NCBI RefSeq assembly: GCF_013408175.1
Contig: NZ_JACBYW010000001.1
Location: forward strand, 620,001 to 684,000
Reading direction: 5' to 3'
From: Actinopolyspora biskrensis
GTDB taxonomy: Bacteria; Actinomycetota; Actinomycetes; Mycobacteriales; Pseudonocardiaceae
DNA: 64,000 nucleotides
A program made the position numbers and the translations under genes. Of this stretch, positions 34,580 through 43,827 are shown one piece after another; within the stretch, counting starts at the first letter, position 1; the number at the start of each line of letters is the position of its first letter. Below the pieces are notes generated by a model, which made no database searches, was not told the origin of the DNA, and was given only the letters and a program-made list of their open reading frames with translations.

Positions 34580-36013
34580 TCACCACAGCGTCTGCAGGCA
34601 GCAGACGAGGCTGCGGGCTTCGATGTTGAGGTAATAGCTGTGCCGCTGGAGGTCGATGAGCTGTCCGAGGGTCAGCCACGCGAAGTCGTCCGGAACCGTG
34701 GTGGGGAAGTCCGCACCGACCTCCACCACGAGGTAGCGATTCAGCGCGTGGTGGAAGCGCCCGCCTTCTTCGGACTGCGTCACGTCGTAGTGCACGGTGC
34801 TGCTCGCCGAGGAGGTGACGTCGTGGAAGAGGGGCCACTGCTCAGGCGGGAGGTGCGCGTAATCGGCCGGATGGAATTGGACGGTAGGGCCCAATTCAAC
34901 CGTGTCACGGTACCCCGGTTCAACCGCGGCTCGTACCAGGACGTGGGCTGTTCCGCGGAACTCGCGCACGAGAAAGGCGTTCATCCCGGTGCCGCACGGC
35001 CGCAGCAGGGGCTGCGACCAGCTGCCCACCTCGCGCCCCTCGGTGCTGACCGACACCCCGACGATGCCGAAGTGCCGGTCGTGGCGGTGGTTGAGGCCAA
35101 ACGGGCCGAGGCTCCAGTCGTCCACGTCGCGCAGCGGGATTCGGCGCGCCGACAGCCCGTAATGGCTGCGCCGCTCGGTGATCCAGCTCAGCACCTCGGT
35201 CCTGCGTGCCGGATCGGCGGCCCCGTCGACCTCCAGGGATCGGCGCAGTGCGCGAACGAACCGCCCCCCGCCGGTGCGGCCGTGCTCGGAGGCGGCGAAC
35301 GGGAGCGCGCCGAGCACAGTGCGAGCGTCCATGTTCACCGTGTGCGGTACCTGCAGCAGCGCGTGGATCTGCGCGAGCGTCAGCCACTGGAAGTCGTCCC
35401 GCACCGGCACGTCTTCCGCGGTTTCCACGACTACGTTGCGGTTGCGCTTGTGCAGGAACCACGAGCCCTGCTCCGACTGCAGCGCGTCGGTGAGCACGCG
35501 TGCGCGCCGGCCGTCGGTGAAGTATTCGACGTACGGTGTGGCCCCGCCGCGGTGAGCCCTGGTGTAGTTGCTGTGTGTGGCCTGTACCGTCGGTGACAGC
35601 TGGACCGCGTTGACGTTGCCCGGTTCGAGCTTGGCCTGCATCAGGAAGTGCAGGATCCCGTCGAACTCCTTGGCCAGGATGCCGAGGATGGCGATGTCCT
35701 CCTGGTTGATGATCGGCTGGCGCCATGTGCCGCGCCCGTCGTGATCGGTCGTGGCTTCGATGCCTTCGATGCTGAAGAATCGCCCGCTGTCGTGGCGCAG
35801 GTTGCCGGTGTCGGCGTCGAAGCCCCATCCATCGAGCTGCTCGAGCGGGACGCGACGGATATGCGCGGCTGCGCTGTCGCGGCGCAGCGCCAACCAGTCG
35901 CAGATCTCGGTCGCGGTGGTACCCGACTCGGTCAGGGCTGAACACGTCATGCGTGCCGCCAACTCGGCACCCGCTCCAGCGGCGGGTCCGGTGGGGTGGC
36001 CGAGCCCGGTCAC
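34580..36013 (-). CDS. NDP-sugar 2,3-dehydratase (EvaA/TylX3-type)
   Basis: 477 residues from GTG 36013, which overlaps the aminotransferase stop; the longer frame to 36127 is rejected. The protein is an internal duplication typical of the family: both halves carry W-x-Q-P-x-x (GTWRQPIINQ and GSWSQPLLRP), E-P-G (KLEPGNVNAVQLSPTVQAT and VEPGYRDTVELGPTVQFHP), SE(Q/E)GS/GRF and an F-x-W-L-T-L-x-Q repeat. It removes water across C2-C3 of a 4-keto-NDP-sugar to start 2-deoxygenation. The pentose substrate is inferred from the UDP-glucuronate decarboxylase gene. It is equivalent to CalS14/AtS14 of aminodideoxypentose pathways. Confidence 0.9.
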   Translation of the reverse strand: MTGLGHPTGPAAGAGAELAARMTCSALTESGTTATEICDWLALRRDSAAAHIRRVPLEQLDGWGFDADTGNLRHDSGRFFSIEGIEATTDHDGRGTWRQPIINQEDIAILGILAKEFDGILHFLMQAKLEPGNVNAVQLSPTVQATHSNYTRAHRGGATPYVEYFTDGRRARVLTDALQSEQGSWFLHKRNRNVVVETAEDVPVRDDFQWLTLAQIHALLQVPHTVNMDARTVLGALPFAASEHGRTGGGRFVRALRRSLEVDGAADPARRTEVLSWITERRSHYGLSARRIPLRDVDDWSLGPFGLNHRHDRHFGIVGVSVSTEGREVGSWSQPLLRPCGTGMNAFLVREFRGTAHVLVRAAVEPGYRDTVELGPTVQFHPADYAHLPPEQWPLFHDVTSSASSTVHYDVTQSEEGGRFHHALNRYLVVEVGADFPTTVPDDFAWLTLGQLIDLQRHSYYLNIEARSLVCCLQTLW

Positions 36014-37179
36014 CGGGCGTCTCCACGTGCGGACGCGGCCGGGAGGTCGTGGTCGGTGTGCTCGCGGACGAGCCGGACGACCTCGGCGACCTCGGCATCG
36101 CTGAGCGCCTGGTGCAGCGGCAGGCACAGCGTGACTTCGGCGGCGTGCTCGGCGCCGGGCAAGTTCGCCCCGGAGTCGTAGGCCTCCACCCGGTGCAGGA
36201 GCGGGTAGCGGAACGTCGTGTACACCCCGTTCCGGTAGAGGTGGTGGGCGAGCCGATCGCGGCGGTCACCATCGGGCAGCTGGATCCAGTACAGGTAGTG
36301 CGAGGACGCGTGCCCGTGCGGCAGTGGGGGAGGGCGGGCGATGTCAGCGGCGTCGGCGAATCCGTGATCGTAAGCTTCGGCGATGGCGCGGCGACGCTCG
36401 ACGAACTCGCAGAGCCGTCGCAGCTGGACGGCGCCGATGGCCGCGGCGATGTCGTTGGTGATGCTGCGCCGGGCGAATGCCGCGACGTCGACGTCCCACC
36501 AGCGGACGGCGTCCGACCGCGCCCGGTCGAGGCCGCTGCGCTCAGCCAGGCCGAGATAGGTGTCGCGCCGCGCGCGGGCGGCGATCCCCGGGTCACGCGC
36601 GTGAAGCATCCCGCCGTCGCCGGTGACGAGGATCTTCATCGCGTCGAAGCTCCACACCCCGATGTCGCCGAACATGCCGCACGCGGTGTCGCCCACCCGC
36701 GAGGCCACCGCACAGGCGGTGTCCTCGATGAGCCGGATGCCGTGCTCGCGGCACAGCTCAGCAATACGGGCCACATCGCCGGGGTGGCCGCCGTAGTGGA
36801 GCACCAGCACGGCCTTGGTCCGGCCGGTCAGCGCCGCCGCGACGTGCTCGGCGGTGGGGTTGAGACCGCGCGGGTCGACATCGCAGAAGACCGGGCGCGC
36901 TCCGGAGGCGGCCACGGCGTTGGCCGCGCCCACCCAGTTGACGCTCGGCAGTACGACTTCGTCGTCGGTGCCGATGTCGAGCAGCTGCACGGCCAAGAAC
37001 AACGCTTCGGTGCACGAGTTGGTGGACACGACCTGCTCGGGATCGGCACCCATGCGCTCGGCGAAGGCGCGCTCGAACTGCGCGGTGCGCGCGCCGCGAC
37101 CAAGCCACGCGCTGTCGAACACCTCTTGCACGGCGTTCAGTTCCTCATGTCCGACGGTGGGCTGGAAGACGTTGATCAC
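36010..37179 (-). CDS. DegT/DnrJ/EryC1-family sugar aminotransferase
   Basis: 389 residues from GTG 37179 (INVFQPTVGHEELNAVQEVF), with GAGGAGG about 10 bases upstream; the longer frame to 37443 has no ribosome site. Landmarks are STNSCTEALFLAVQLL, VLPSVNWVGAANAV, IEDTACAVASRVG and the PLP-binding Lys in WSFDAMKILVTGDGGM. It would put an amino group on C4 of the 2-deoxy-4-keto-pentose, the CalS13/AtS13 step. It starts the minus-strand operon aminotransferase, 2,3-dehydratase, ketoreductase, divergent to the N-methyltransferase. Confidence 0.9.
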   Translation of the reverse strand: MINVFQPTVGHEELNAVQEVFDSAWLGRGARTAQFERAFAERMGADPEQVVSTNSCTEALFLAVQLLDIGTDDEVVLPSVNWVGAANAVAASGARPVFCDVDPRGLNPTAEHVAAALTGRTKAVLVLHYGGHPGDVARIAELCREHGIRLIEDTACAVASRVGDTACGMFGDIGVWSFDAMKILVTGDGGMLHARDPGIAARARRDTYLGLAERSGLDRARSDAVRWWDVDVAAFARRSITNDIAAAIGAVQLRRLCEFVERRRAIAEAYDHGFADAADIARPPPLPHGHASSHYLYWIQLPDGDRRDRLAHHLYRNGVYTTFRYPLLHRVEAYDSGANLPGAEHAAEVTLCLPLHQALSDAEVAEVVRLVREHTDHDLPAASARGDAR

Positions 37180-37441
37180 TTGGTTCGTGCCTCCTCGCGA
37201 CGGGCACCGCACGGGCGCTGGGCTGCATGGGGTGACGATGAAAGGGCGCGAGAACACATACTCTCCGCCCGCGCGGGTGTTCGTGCATCGCGTGGTCGAG
37301 GGGGATGACAGCCCGCCCCGGGCGCCGCGCGGTAGGGAAAACCCGCGCGTTCGGCCGGGTTGGCGACGCACAAAACCTCGGTAATGTCTGCGAGGCACGC
37401 ATCGGAGACCGACGACGCACCGCTGATGACGGGAGTCCGAC
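37180..37441. promoter_or_regulatory. Divergent spacer between aminosugar operon and N-methyltransferase
   Basis: 262 bases without a gene. Promoters for both directions are expected. The minus-strand ribosome site GAGGAGG lies near 37189-37195. Confidence 0.45.
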
Positions 37442-38152
37442 ATGTACGAGGAAGAAATGGCCGCTGTGTACGACTTCGTCTACTGTGGACGCGGCAAGGA
37501 CTTCCGCGGTGAGGTCGATCAGATCATGGACGTGGTGCGGGCGCGGAAACCCCACGCGGAGTCGCTGCTGGACGTGGCTTGCGGCACGGGCGAGCACCTG
37601 CGCTACCTGCGGGAAAACGTGGCGCACGCCGAGGGGCTGGAGCTGTCCGAACCGATGTTGCGCGTCGCCCGGGAGAAGCTGCCCGCTGTTCCGCTGCACC
37701 ACGCCGACATGCGCACGTTCGAGCTCGCCCGCACCTTCGACGTCGTGACCTGCCTGTTCAGCTCGGTGGGCTATATGAGCACCGTCGACGAACTCACTGC
37801 CGCCATCGGCCGGATGAGCGCGCACCTAGCACCCGACGGGGTGCTCGTCGTCGATCCGTGGTGGTTCCCGGAGAAGTTCCTCGACGGCTACATCGCCAGC
37901 GACGTGGTGCGCGACGAATCCCGCGCGGTGGCCCGGGTGGCGCGCTCGACCCGTGAAGGCGGCGCTACCCGCGTCGACGCGCAATACCTGCTGGCCGACG
38001 ACAGCGGAGTCCGGCACTTCACCGACACCCAGCTGATCACGCTCTTCGAGCACAGCGACTACTTGGGCGCATTGCGCGCGGCCGGCTGCGACGCGCTCCA
38101 TCTCGCTGGCCGCTTCTCACCCCGCGGCCTGTTCGTCGGCACACCGCACTGA
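37442..38152 (+). CDS. SAM-dependent aminosugar N-methyltransferase (TylM1/DesVI-like)
   Basis: 236 residues. YEEEMAAVYDFVYCGRGKDF at the N-terminus, motif I SLLDVACGTGEHLRYL, then DMRTFELARTFDVVTCLFSS and YMSTVDELTAAIGRM are typical of NDP-aminosugar N-methyltransferases. FSPRGLFVG at the C-terminus also fits. It would methylate the 4-amino group of the dideoxypentose; whether one or two methyls are added cannot be read. It sits divergent from the aminotransferase operon. Confidence 0.88.
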   Translation: MYEEEMAAVYDFVYCGRGKDFRGEVDQIMDVVRARKPHAESLLDVACGTGEHLRYLRENVAHAEGLELSEPMLRVAREKLPAVPLHHADMRTFELARTFDVVTCLFSSVGYMSTVDELTAAIGRMSAHLAPDGVLVVDPWWFPEKFLDGYIASDVVRDESRAVARVARSTREGGATRVDAQYLLADDSGVRHFTDTQLITLFEHSDYLGALRAAGCDALHLAGRFSPRGLFVGTPH

Positions 38153-38170
38153 GCGCTGCGCACGGATCGA

Positions 38171-38809
38171 TCAGCGTGGACGGCGCGCCAGGAAGCACAC
38201 CGTGTTCGGCAGATCACGGCGGCGGACTTCGTCGAACAACTGCTCCAAGTCGCGTGAGACGACCGAGAGCACATGCTCGGGGAGCCCCAGCGAGCGCTGG
38301 ATGCTGTCCGGGGCCGTACTGCTGTGCCAGGACATCGCCAGCACACCGCCCGGGCGCAGCACGCGGCGCAGCTCCCGCAGTGCGGCCTCCAGGTCCGGCC
38401 ACAGGGCGAGGTTGTTCACCGACAGCACGTGGTCGAAGCTCGCATCCGCGAAACCGGTGTCCTCAGCCGTGCCCAGTTCCAGCCGCACCCGTCCGGAGGC
38501 GATCCCGGCACGGTTGCGGCGCATCGCCATGCGGCGCATCTGCTTGGACGGGTCCACCCCGGCCACCCTCGCGGCCGACCCCCCCTCGGCAAGGGTGCGC
38601 ACCATCCAGCCGGGTCCGTAGCCGACGTCCAGGATGTGGTCCCCGCTCCGGACGTCGAGCTGGTCAAGCAGTTCGCGCTGGTGCGGCCGGTTCCCCCAGT
38701 ACATCACCAGACCTGCGAGGCGTCCGCGCAGGCCGCGAGGGAGCCCGAAGTTGTTGAGCGGCTTGTCCAGCGCCCACGGACGTTGCTTCCAGAGCCGAGT
38801 CGTCGACAT
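38171..38809 (-). CDS. Class I SAM methyltransferase, UbiE/COQ5-like, target unknown
   Basis: 212 residues from ATG 38809 (start at 38824 also possible). Motif I is ILDVGYGPGWMV, followed by VAGVDPSKQM, GTAEDTGFADASFDHVLSVN and LRRVLRPGGVLAMSW. It ends convergently with the N-methyltransferase. Rebeccamycin-type pathways need only one methyltransferase (RebM, present elsewhere); AT2433 compounds also carry a methyl on the imide nitrogen, so this gene may do that step. This is inference; the fold does not reveal the acceptor. Confidence 0.8.
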   Translation of the reverse strand: MSTTRLWKQRPWALDKPLNNFGLPRGLRGRLAGLVMYWGNRPHQRELLDQLDVRSGDHILDVGYGPGWMVRTLAEGGSAARVAGVDPSKQMRRMAMRRNRAGIASGRVRLELGTAEDTGFADASFDHVLSVNNLALWPDLEAALRELRRVLRPGGVLAMSWHSSTAPDSIQRSLGLPEHVLSVVSRDLEQLFDEVRRRDLPNTVCFLARRPR

Positions 38810-39041
38810 ACGCCCCAGTATCACCGGTGCGCATCATGCGGGCATCCCGCGCGGCCACGTGGTTTTCCGCTGCCGTTGCGCCACCGCACACGTGGCGGGG
38901 TCACGAGAGTCGCCGTGCCGGGCCACGCATCCGTGCCGGATTCGAGCCCACGTGTCGTCGCCCGGAAGAACCGGACGCCCGGGCGGCTTAGGCTGCTCCA
39001 TCAGCGCCGTTGTACCGCCCGCACCCGATGATGGGGGACCC

Positions 39042-40247
39042 ATGCGCGTGTTGTTCACTTCCTGGGGATGGTCGACGCACTTCCAACCCGCGGTTCCGCT
39101 GGCATGGGCGTTGCGCGTTGCCGGGCACGAGGTCGCCGTCGCCAGCCAACCGGGACTGGCCGATGTCGTCGCCGGCGCCGGGCTGACCATGCTCCCCGTG
39201 GGCCACGAGGTGGACATTGCCACGCTGCGGGCCGATCCGACGCTAGGCCGGGTGCACGACACACTGCGCGACCCGGCGGTGTGCTACCAGCAGCACGGTG
39301 AGGTTCCCGAGGCCGAGCGGTCCAAGTGGTTGGCCATGCAGACGCACTTCACGTTGGTGGCCGAAGCGATGGTCGACGACCTCGTGGCCCTGACCGAGCA
39401 GTGGCGACCCGATCTGCTCGTCTGGGAGCAGACCACCTTCGCCGGAGCAGTGGCCGCCCGGGTGCACGACGTGCCCGACATCCGACTCGTGATCAGCCCG
39501 GACGTGCTCGGCGACCAGCCGCCCGAGATCGAGCGGCAACTGGCTAGCCCGGACCTGGCCGCGCTGTTCGAGCGTTTCGGTCTGGCGGCGGACCGCCACC
39601 GGGCGCACTGGACGGTCGACCAGTGCCCGCCGAGCCTGCGGCTGCCGACCCGCTCCTCACGGGTGCCGATGCGTTACACGCCCTATGCCGGTGGCGGTAC
39701 GCGACCGGACTGGGCCCGGTCTCCTGGGCAGTTCCCGCGCATCTGCCTGAGCGCGGGACTGACCACCGGCGGATTCGCCGCTCAGGACACGGCCCAGCTA
39801 CCGGAGATCGTCGACTACCTGCGCGAGCTCGACGTCGAGGTCGTCATCCCCGGCGCCGCCGACGCCTTCCCCGAACTCGCCGACGACCCGCCGCCGAACG
39901 TGCGAGTGCTGGAGTACGTGCCGCTGTCGCTCGTCCTGCCCACATGCTCGGCCATCGTCCACCACGGCGGTGGTGGCACGATGCTGACTGCGGCGGCCTG
40001 GGGTGTCCCGCAGGTGGTACTGCCGCAGATCGTCGACCAGGCCATCAACGCCCACCAGATCGCCCGGTCCGGTGCGGGCAGGCAGGTGCCCCGCGAGCGG
40101 GCCGGTCCGGATGCGGTACGCACGGCGCTGGCCGAGATGCTGTCAGAGGCCGCGTTCGCGGTGACCGCAGGAGACCTCGCCGCGGAGATCGCCCACCAGC
40201 CCAACCCTGCGGCGATCGTGCAGCACCTCGAACGCGGCGAACTCTGA
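39042..40247 (+). CDS. GT1-family glycosyltransferase, likely for the aminodideoxypentose
   Basis: 401 residues from ATG 39042, 3 bases after GGGGGA. The frame is open upstream to 38634, but that part overlaps the methyltransferase gene on the other strand. RVLFTSWGWSTHFQPAVPLA at the N-terminus and the donor site IVHHGGGGTMLTAAAWGVPQ followed by QIVDQAINA are typical of macrolide/aromatic glycosyltransferases. A separate RebG-like gene is present, so this second enzyme probably attaches the aminopentose to the glucose, as in AT2433. No helper P450-like activator (DesVIII type) is adjacent. Confidence 0.88.
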   Translation: MRVLFTSWGWSTHFQPAVPLAWALRVAGHEVAVASQPGLADVVAGAGLTMLPVGHEVDIATLRADPTLGRVHDTLRDPAVCYQQHGEVPEAERSKWLAMQTHFTLVAEAMVDDLVALTEQWRPDLLVWEQTTFAGAVAARVHDVPDIRLVISPDVLGDQPPEIERQLASPDLAALFERFGLAADRHRAHWTVDQCPPSLRLPTRSSRVPMRYTPYAGGGTRPDWARSPGQFPRICLSAGLTTGGFAAQDTAQLPEIVDYLRELDVEVVIPGAADAFPELADDPPPNVRVLEYVPLSLVLPTCSAIVHHGGGGTMLTAAAWGVPQVVLPQIVDQAINAHQIARSGAGRQVPRERAGPDAVRTALAEMLSEAAFAVTAGDLAAEIAHQPNPAAIVQHLERGEL

Positions 40248-40308
40248 TTCGCGGAAACGAAGAACCTGCCGTACCCGCTCCATCCGGTGTCCGGATCGGA
40301 TCCGACAC

Positions 40309-40328
40309 GGCGGCACCAACGTGCCGCC
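40309..40328. terminator. Bidirectional hairpin between convergent glycosyltransferase and P450 genes
   Basis: GGCGGCAC, loop CAAC, GTGCCGCC: a perfect 8-bp stem in the 124-base convergent spacer. Confidence 0.6.
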
Positions 40329-40371
40329 CACTCGACCGGGGCGGCACCGGCGGAACCTCCCGGACCGCCGG

Positions 40372-41577
40372 TTACGTGCGGGCGGCGTCACGTCGGGTGC
40401 GGGTGACCAGCAGCTGCTTGGGACCGAACACGTCCGGATTACCGTAAATGGGGATCGCGCTCTCCGCCAGCTGCAGGTCAGGCATGCGGGTGAACAGCCT
40501 CTCCAGCAGAGTGCGGCTTTCCAATCGGGCCAGTGGCGCGCCCAGGCAGAAGTGCCCACCGTGTCCGAAGGCCAGGTGCGAGCTGTCGCCGCGGTGGATG
40601 TCGAACCGATCCGGCCGGTCGAACACCGCCTCGTCGTGGTTGGCCGACATGATCGCTGCGCTCAGGAAGCTGTTCGCGGGGATCTCCACGCCCGCAACGA
40701 CCGCGTCCTGCACCGTGACCCGCCGCGCGGGCAAGAACGAGGGGCGGTAACGCAGGACCTCCTCGACCAGTTGCGGGATGAGCGTGGGGTCGTCACGTAC
40801 CCGGGCGTCGGTCCGCGGGTTCTCGGCCAACGACCGCATCGTGTTGCCCAGCAGCACGGTCGTGGTGAGACTGCCCGCCAGTAGCAGGAACGAGGTGAAA
40901 CCCACGATCTCCTCGTCGGACAGCCGTGCCCCATCGACCTCAGCGAAGGCCAGTCGGCTGATCAGGCCGTCACGTGGTTCCTTGCGGCACTGGTGCACCT
41001 GCTCCAGCAGGTACTCGTCGAGCGCGTGCCGGGCGCGCATCACCGCGCTGTCGTCGAGCAGATCGGTGAGCTGCTCGTACGGTGGGTCGAGCATGTCGTC
41101 CACCCAGGACCGGAACAGACTGCGGTCGCCGGGAGGAACACCGAGCAGCTCGGCGATGATGACGACCGGCAGCTGGTAGGTCACCTCCGCTACGAGATCG
41201 AATTCAGCGCGCTGCTCGACGCGCGTGAGCAATTCATCGCTGACCTGGCGAATGCGGTGACCGAGGTTCTGCACCGTGCGGGCCGTGAAGGCCTGGTTGA
41301 CGAGCTTGCGCATCTGCAAGTGCTGCGGCGGATCCATGGTGGCGATGTTGCCCCGGGTGAACGCTCCGATCGACATCACACGTTCCAGATCGGCCGAGAA
41401 CGTGCTCGGGTCGGACAGGATCCGCCGAGTGTCCTCATGCCGGAACAGGTGCCAGGTGCCGGTCGCCGGATCGTGCGCGACAGGGTGCTCGGCGCGCATC
41501 CGACGCGCCCAGGCGAAGAACTCGTGGCCTCCGTCCCGCAATCCCGGCCGTGCCGCCAACATCTCCTCCGCTGACAC
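40372..41577 (-). CDS. Additional cytochrome P450 with altered I-helix
   Basis: 401 residues from GTG 41577, 7 bases after AAGGAGG; the frame to 41694 is longer without support. The heme-binding motif is FGHGGHFCLGAPLAR (Cys ligand about residue 350), the ExxR helix is VEEVLRYR, and ATMDPPQHLQMRKLV is the usual C-helix segment. The I-helix reads LLLAGSLTTT, so the acidic residue of the normal AG(H/x)(E/D)TT is Leu. This can change O2 activation, as in P450s that couple radicals or use unusual proton relay. It is not RebP (present at 50576). It may tailor the sugar or aglycone; a StaN-like second C-N bond is one possibility. It is probably the last gene of the rebG-rebM-P450 operon. Confidence 0.88.
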   Translation of the reverse strand: MSAEEMLAARPGLRDGGHEFFAWARRMRAEHPVAHDPATGTWHLFRHEDTRRILSDPSTFSADLERVMSIGAFTRGNIATMDPPQHLQMRKLVNQAFTARTVQNLGHRIRQVSDELLTRVEQRAEFDLVAEVTYQLPVVIIAELLGVPPGDRSLFRSWVDDMLDPPYEQLTDLLDDSAVMRARHALDEYLLEQVHQCRKEPRDGLISRLAFAEVDGARLSDEEIVGFTSFLLLAGSLTTTVLLGNTMRSLAENPRTDARVRDDPTLIPQLVEEVLRYRPSFLPARRVTVQDAVVAGVEIPANSFLSAAIMSANHDEAVFDRPDRFDIHRGDSSHLAFGHGGHFCLGAPLARLESRTLLERLFTRMPDLQLAESAIPIYGNPDVFGPKQLLVTRTRRDAART

Positions 41578-41644
41578 GTCTATGCCTCCTTCGCGCGGCC
41601 GCGCGTGCGGCTGTGGTGGTCGTCGGCTCCGCGTTCGATCCGGG

Positions 41645-42505
41645 TCAGGGCACCTGAGCCGAGAGCAGCACGTAACCAGCCTGCGGCATCTCATCGAGCC
41701 GTTCCAGGGTCCGGATCATCCGATCCACCTCCCGCTCGCCCATGGTGGGCACCAGCCGGTGGCGTTCGTCGCGGAAGACTTCGGCGTGCTTGGTGAGTGA
41801 GGGGCGGGCCTGCGTGCTCACGTCCAGGGCCTCGATCACGTCCAGCCCGGCTTGGCGGAGGTCGGCTACGTAGTCCTCGATCGTGCCGAGGCTGTGTGCC
41901 CCGCCTCCTTCGCGGAAGGCCTCCACGGTGTGCCGGTCCGGCCCGTGCACGGGTCCGGTGAGGATGAAATCGGCGACGGCCAGCGATCCGCCTGGCCGCA
42001 CGACCCGCCGCAATTCGCGCAGTGCCCGCACCCGGTCGCTCATGTGATGCAACGACTCCAGGGCCCAGGCGGCGTCGAACGCGTCGTCGGTGAAGTCCAG
42101 TTCCATCGCGTCACCGCAGTGGAACACGACCTCGTCGGACAGCCCGGCCTCCTCGGCACGCGCACTCGCCTGCGCGACCTGCGGCGCACTGGTCGAGATG
42201 CCCGTGACGCGCACGTGGCGCGTACGCGCGAGTCGCAGTGCGGGCACCCCCACACCACACCCGACGTCGAGCACGTGTTCACCCGGCGAGCACGACATCC
42301 GCGCAAGCAGTTCGTCGGTCATCCGCTCGGTGGCCTCGGCGATAGGCGCATCGGCCACCCCCGACTCCCAGTAGCCGAAATGCAGGTTCGCACCCCAGAC
42401 GCGGGCGAACGGGTCGGTGTGGTCGTCGTACATTCGCCGCACGGGGTCGGCGGTCGCGCCCGGCGTTGCACCGGGGTGGCTTGTGCCGTCGATGTCCGGG
42501 TCCAC
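41645..42505 (-). CDS. rebM: Indolocarbazole sugar O-methyltransferase, RebM-like
   Basis: 286 residues from GTG 42505, 4 bases after CGGAGG. The sequence closely follows RebM as I remember it: RRMYDDHTDPFARVWG, NLHFGYWE, HVLDVGCGVGVPALRLA (motif I), VTGISTSAPQVAQA, DAAWALESLHHM, RPSLTKHAEVF. RebM methylates the 4'-hydroxyl of the glucose in rebeccamycin, and AT2433 also carries this methyl. It is located between RebG and the extra P450 on the minus strand. Confidence 0.9.
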   Translation of the reverse strand: MDPDIDGTSHPGATPGATADPVRRMYDDHTDPFARVWGANLHFGYWESGVADAPIAEATERMTDELLARMSCSPGEHVLDVGCGVGVPALRLARTRHVRVTGISTSAPQVAQASARAEEAGLSDEVVFHCGDAMELDFTDDAFDAAWALESLHHMSDRVRALRELRRVVRPGGSLAVADFILTGPVHGPDRHTVEAFREGGGAHSLGTIEDYVADLRQAGLDVIEALDVSTQARPSLTKHAEVFRDERHRLVPTMGEREVDRMIRTLERLDEMPQAGYVLLSAQVP

Positions 42506-42552
42506 GGGTCCTCCGTTTCCTGCCGGACGATGCTCGGTCGTCCGGCACGTGA

Positions 42553-43827
42553 TCATCGCTTTGCGAGCGCTTCGATACGATCGGCGGCTTCGGCGCGTCC
42601 ACCGCGGCCGCGGTACTCCTCCCGCAGGGCGCGCGCTCTGGCACGAAAGGAAGGTTCGGTCAGGATCCGGTGCACCGCGTCGCGAACGTCGCGCTGTGAC
42701 AACTTCCGATTGCGCAGGTGGATGCCTGCTCCCGCCCACGCGACCCGCTGGCCGACTTCGTGTTTCTCCTCGGTCGCGCCGGCAACCACGAGTGGAACGC
42801 CGTGTGCCAGAGCGGTGTTGACGCCTCCGTAGCCGCCGTTGGTCACCATGACGTCGGTGCGCGGGAGCAAGCGGGCGTGCGGGACGAAGCGTTCCAGCCG
42901 CACGTTGTCCGGCAGTGTCCCCGGATCGAGGCCCTCGGGATCGACCCCGGTAGTGGCCACCGCCATCACGTCCTCATCGGCCAGTGCCTGGATGGCGGGC
43001 AGCAGCAGTCGCCTGGCGTCGTTGGCGACCGTGCCCTGAGTAATGTGCACGACCGGCCGTGACCCGTCGAGATCAGCCCACCACGACGGCAGAGCACCAG
43101 AGGGGGATCCGGCCGATTGCAGCGCTCCCACGAAGTGCGTCTGCGCCAGCATGTCACTGAGTGGATATTCGAACGAGGGCACCGTGCCCATCAGATACAG
43201 GTCCGGCGGTCGCACGATGTTCTCGAACGGGCCCGTGCGCAGCGGATCGAGGCCGACGCGGGAGCGGACTCGTTCGCCGTGCCGCCGCAGGCCGCGCAGC
43301 ACAGCGTGATCGGTGGCCAGGCGCAGCATCGCGTTGCGTGCGCGGCCCCACGGCCCGGTGCTCGGGAACAGGCCAAGACCGAACGGCGCGGTGTCGCGGC
43401 TGCTGAACATGTACACCGAGGTGGCCGTCCATGCTTGGCGCAGGCCGAGGCGCTCGCGGACGAACCCCGCCCCGAAGATGGTCTCGTCAGTGACAAGCAC
43501 ATCGGGCCGCTCGTCGGCCACCAGCTCCAGCAGGTCCGCCATCTGGTCCGGTGCCGGGTCGATGAAGATCTCCCGGAATCCGGTAGTCATTCCGGTCAGG
43601 CCGGTCAGACCCGCGTGGTGCGGGAAGGCCTGTTCGCGCGTCATCCCGCTGAAGTCGTAGGCTGCGCGCATCGGTTCGAACCGCGCTCCGGCGCGCACGA
43701 CGGCGTCACCGAACGCCGCACCGGTGTACCAGCGCGCACGGTGCCCGCGTCCAACGAGCTCCTCAACCACCGGCAGCATCGGAGCGACGTGTCCGGCTCC
43801 CGGCGTCGTCGCGATTAAGACCCGCAC
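42553..43827 (-). CDS. rebG: Indolocarbazole N-glucosyltransferase, RebG-like
   Basis: 424 residues from GTG 43827, 4 bases after AGGAGG (GCAGGAGGTCCA); the longer frame to 43860 is rejected. VRVLIATTPGAGHVAPMLPV at the start and MVTNGGYGGVNTALAHGVPL near residue 330 are GT1 features matching RebG. It attaches glucose to an indole nitrogen of the aglycone; UDP-glucose is the expected donor and is also the source of the pentose branch. It is the first gene of the minus-strand rebG-rebM-P450 operon, divergent from rebO. Confidence 0.9.
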   Translation of the reverse strand: MRVLIATTPGAGHVAPMLPVVEELVGRGHRARWYTGAAFGDAVVRAGARFEPMRAAYDFSGMTREQAFPHHAGLTGLTGMTTGFREIFIDPAPDQMADLLELVADERPDVLVTDETIFGAGFVRERLGLRQAWTATSVYMFSSRDTAPFGLGLFPSTGPWGRARNAMLRLATDHAVLRGLRRHGERVRSRVGLDPLRTGPFENIVRPPDLYLMGTVPSFEYPLSDMLAQTHFVGALQSAGSPSGALPSWWADLDGSRPVVHITQGTVANDARRLLLPAIQALADEDVMAVATTGVDPEGLDPGTLPDNVRLERFVPHARLLPRTDVMVTNGGYGGVNTALAHGVPLVVAGATEEKHEVGQRVAWAGAGIHLRNRKLSQRDVRDAVHRILTEPSFRARARALREEYRGRGGRAEAADRIEALAKR

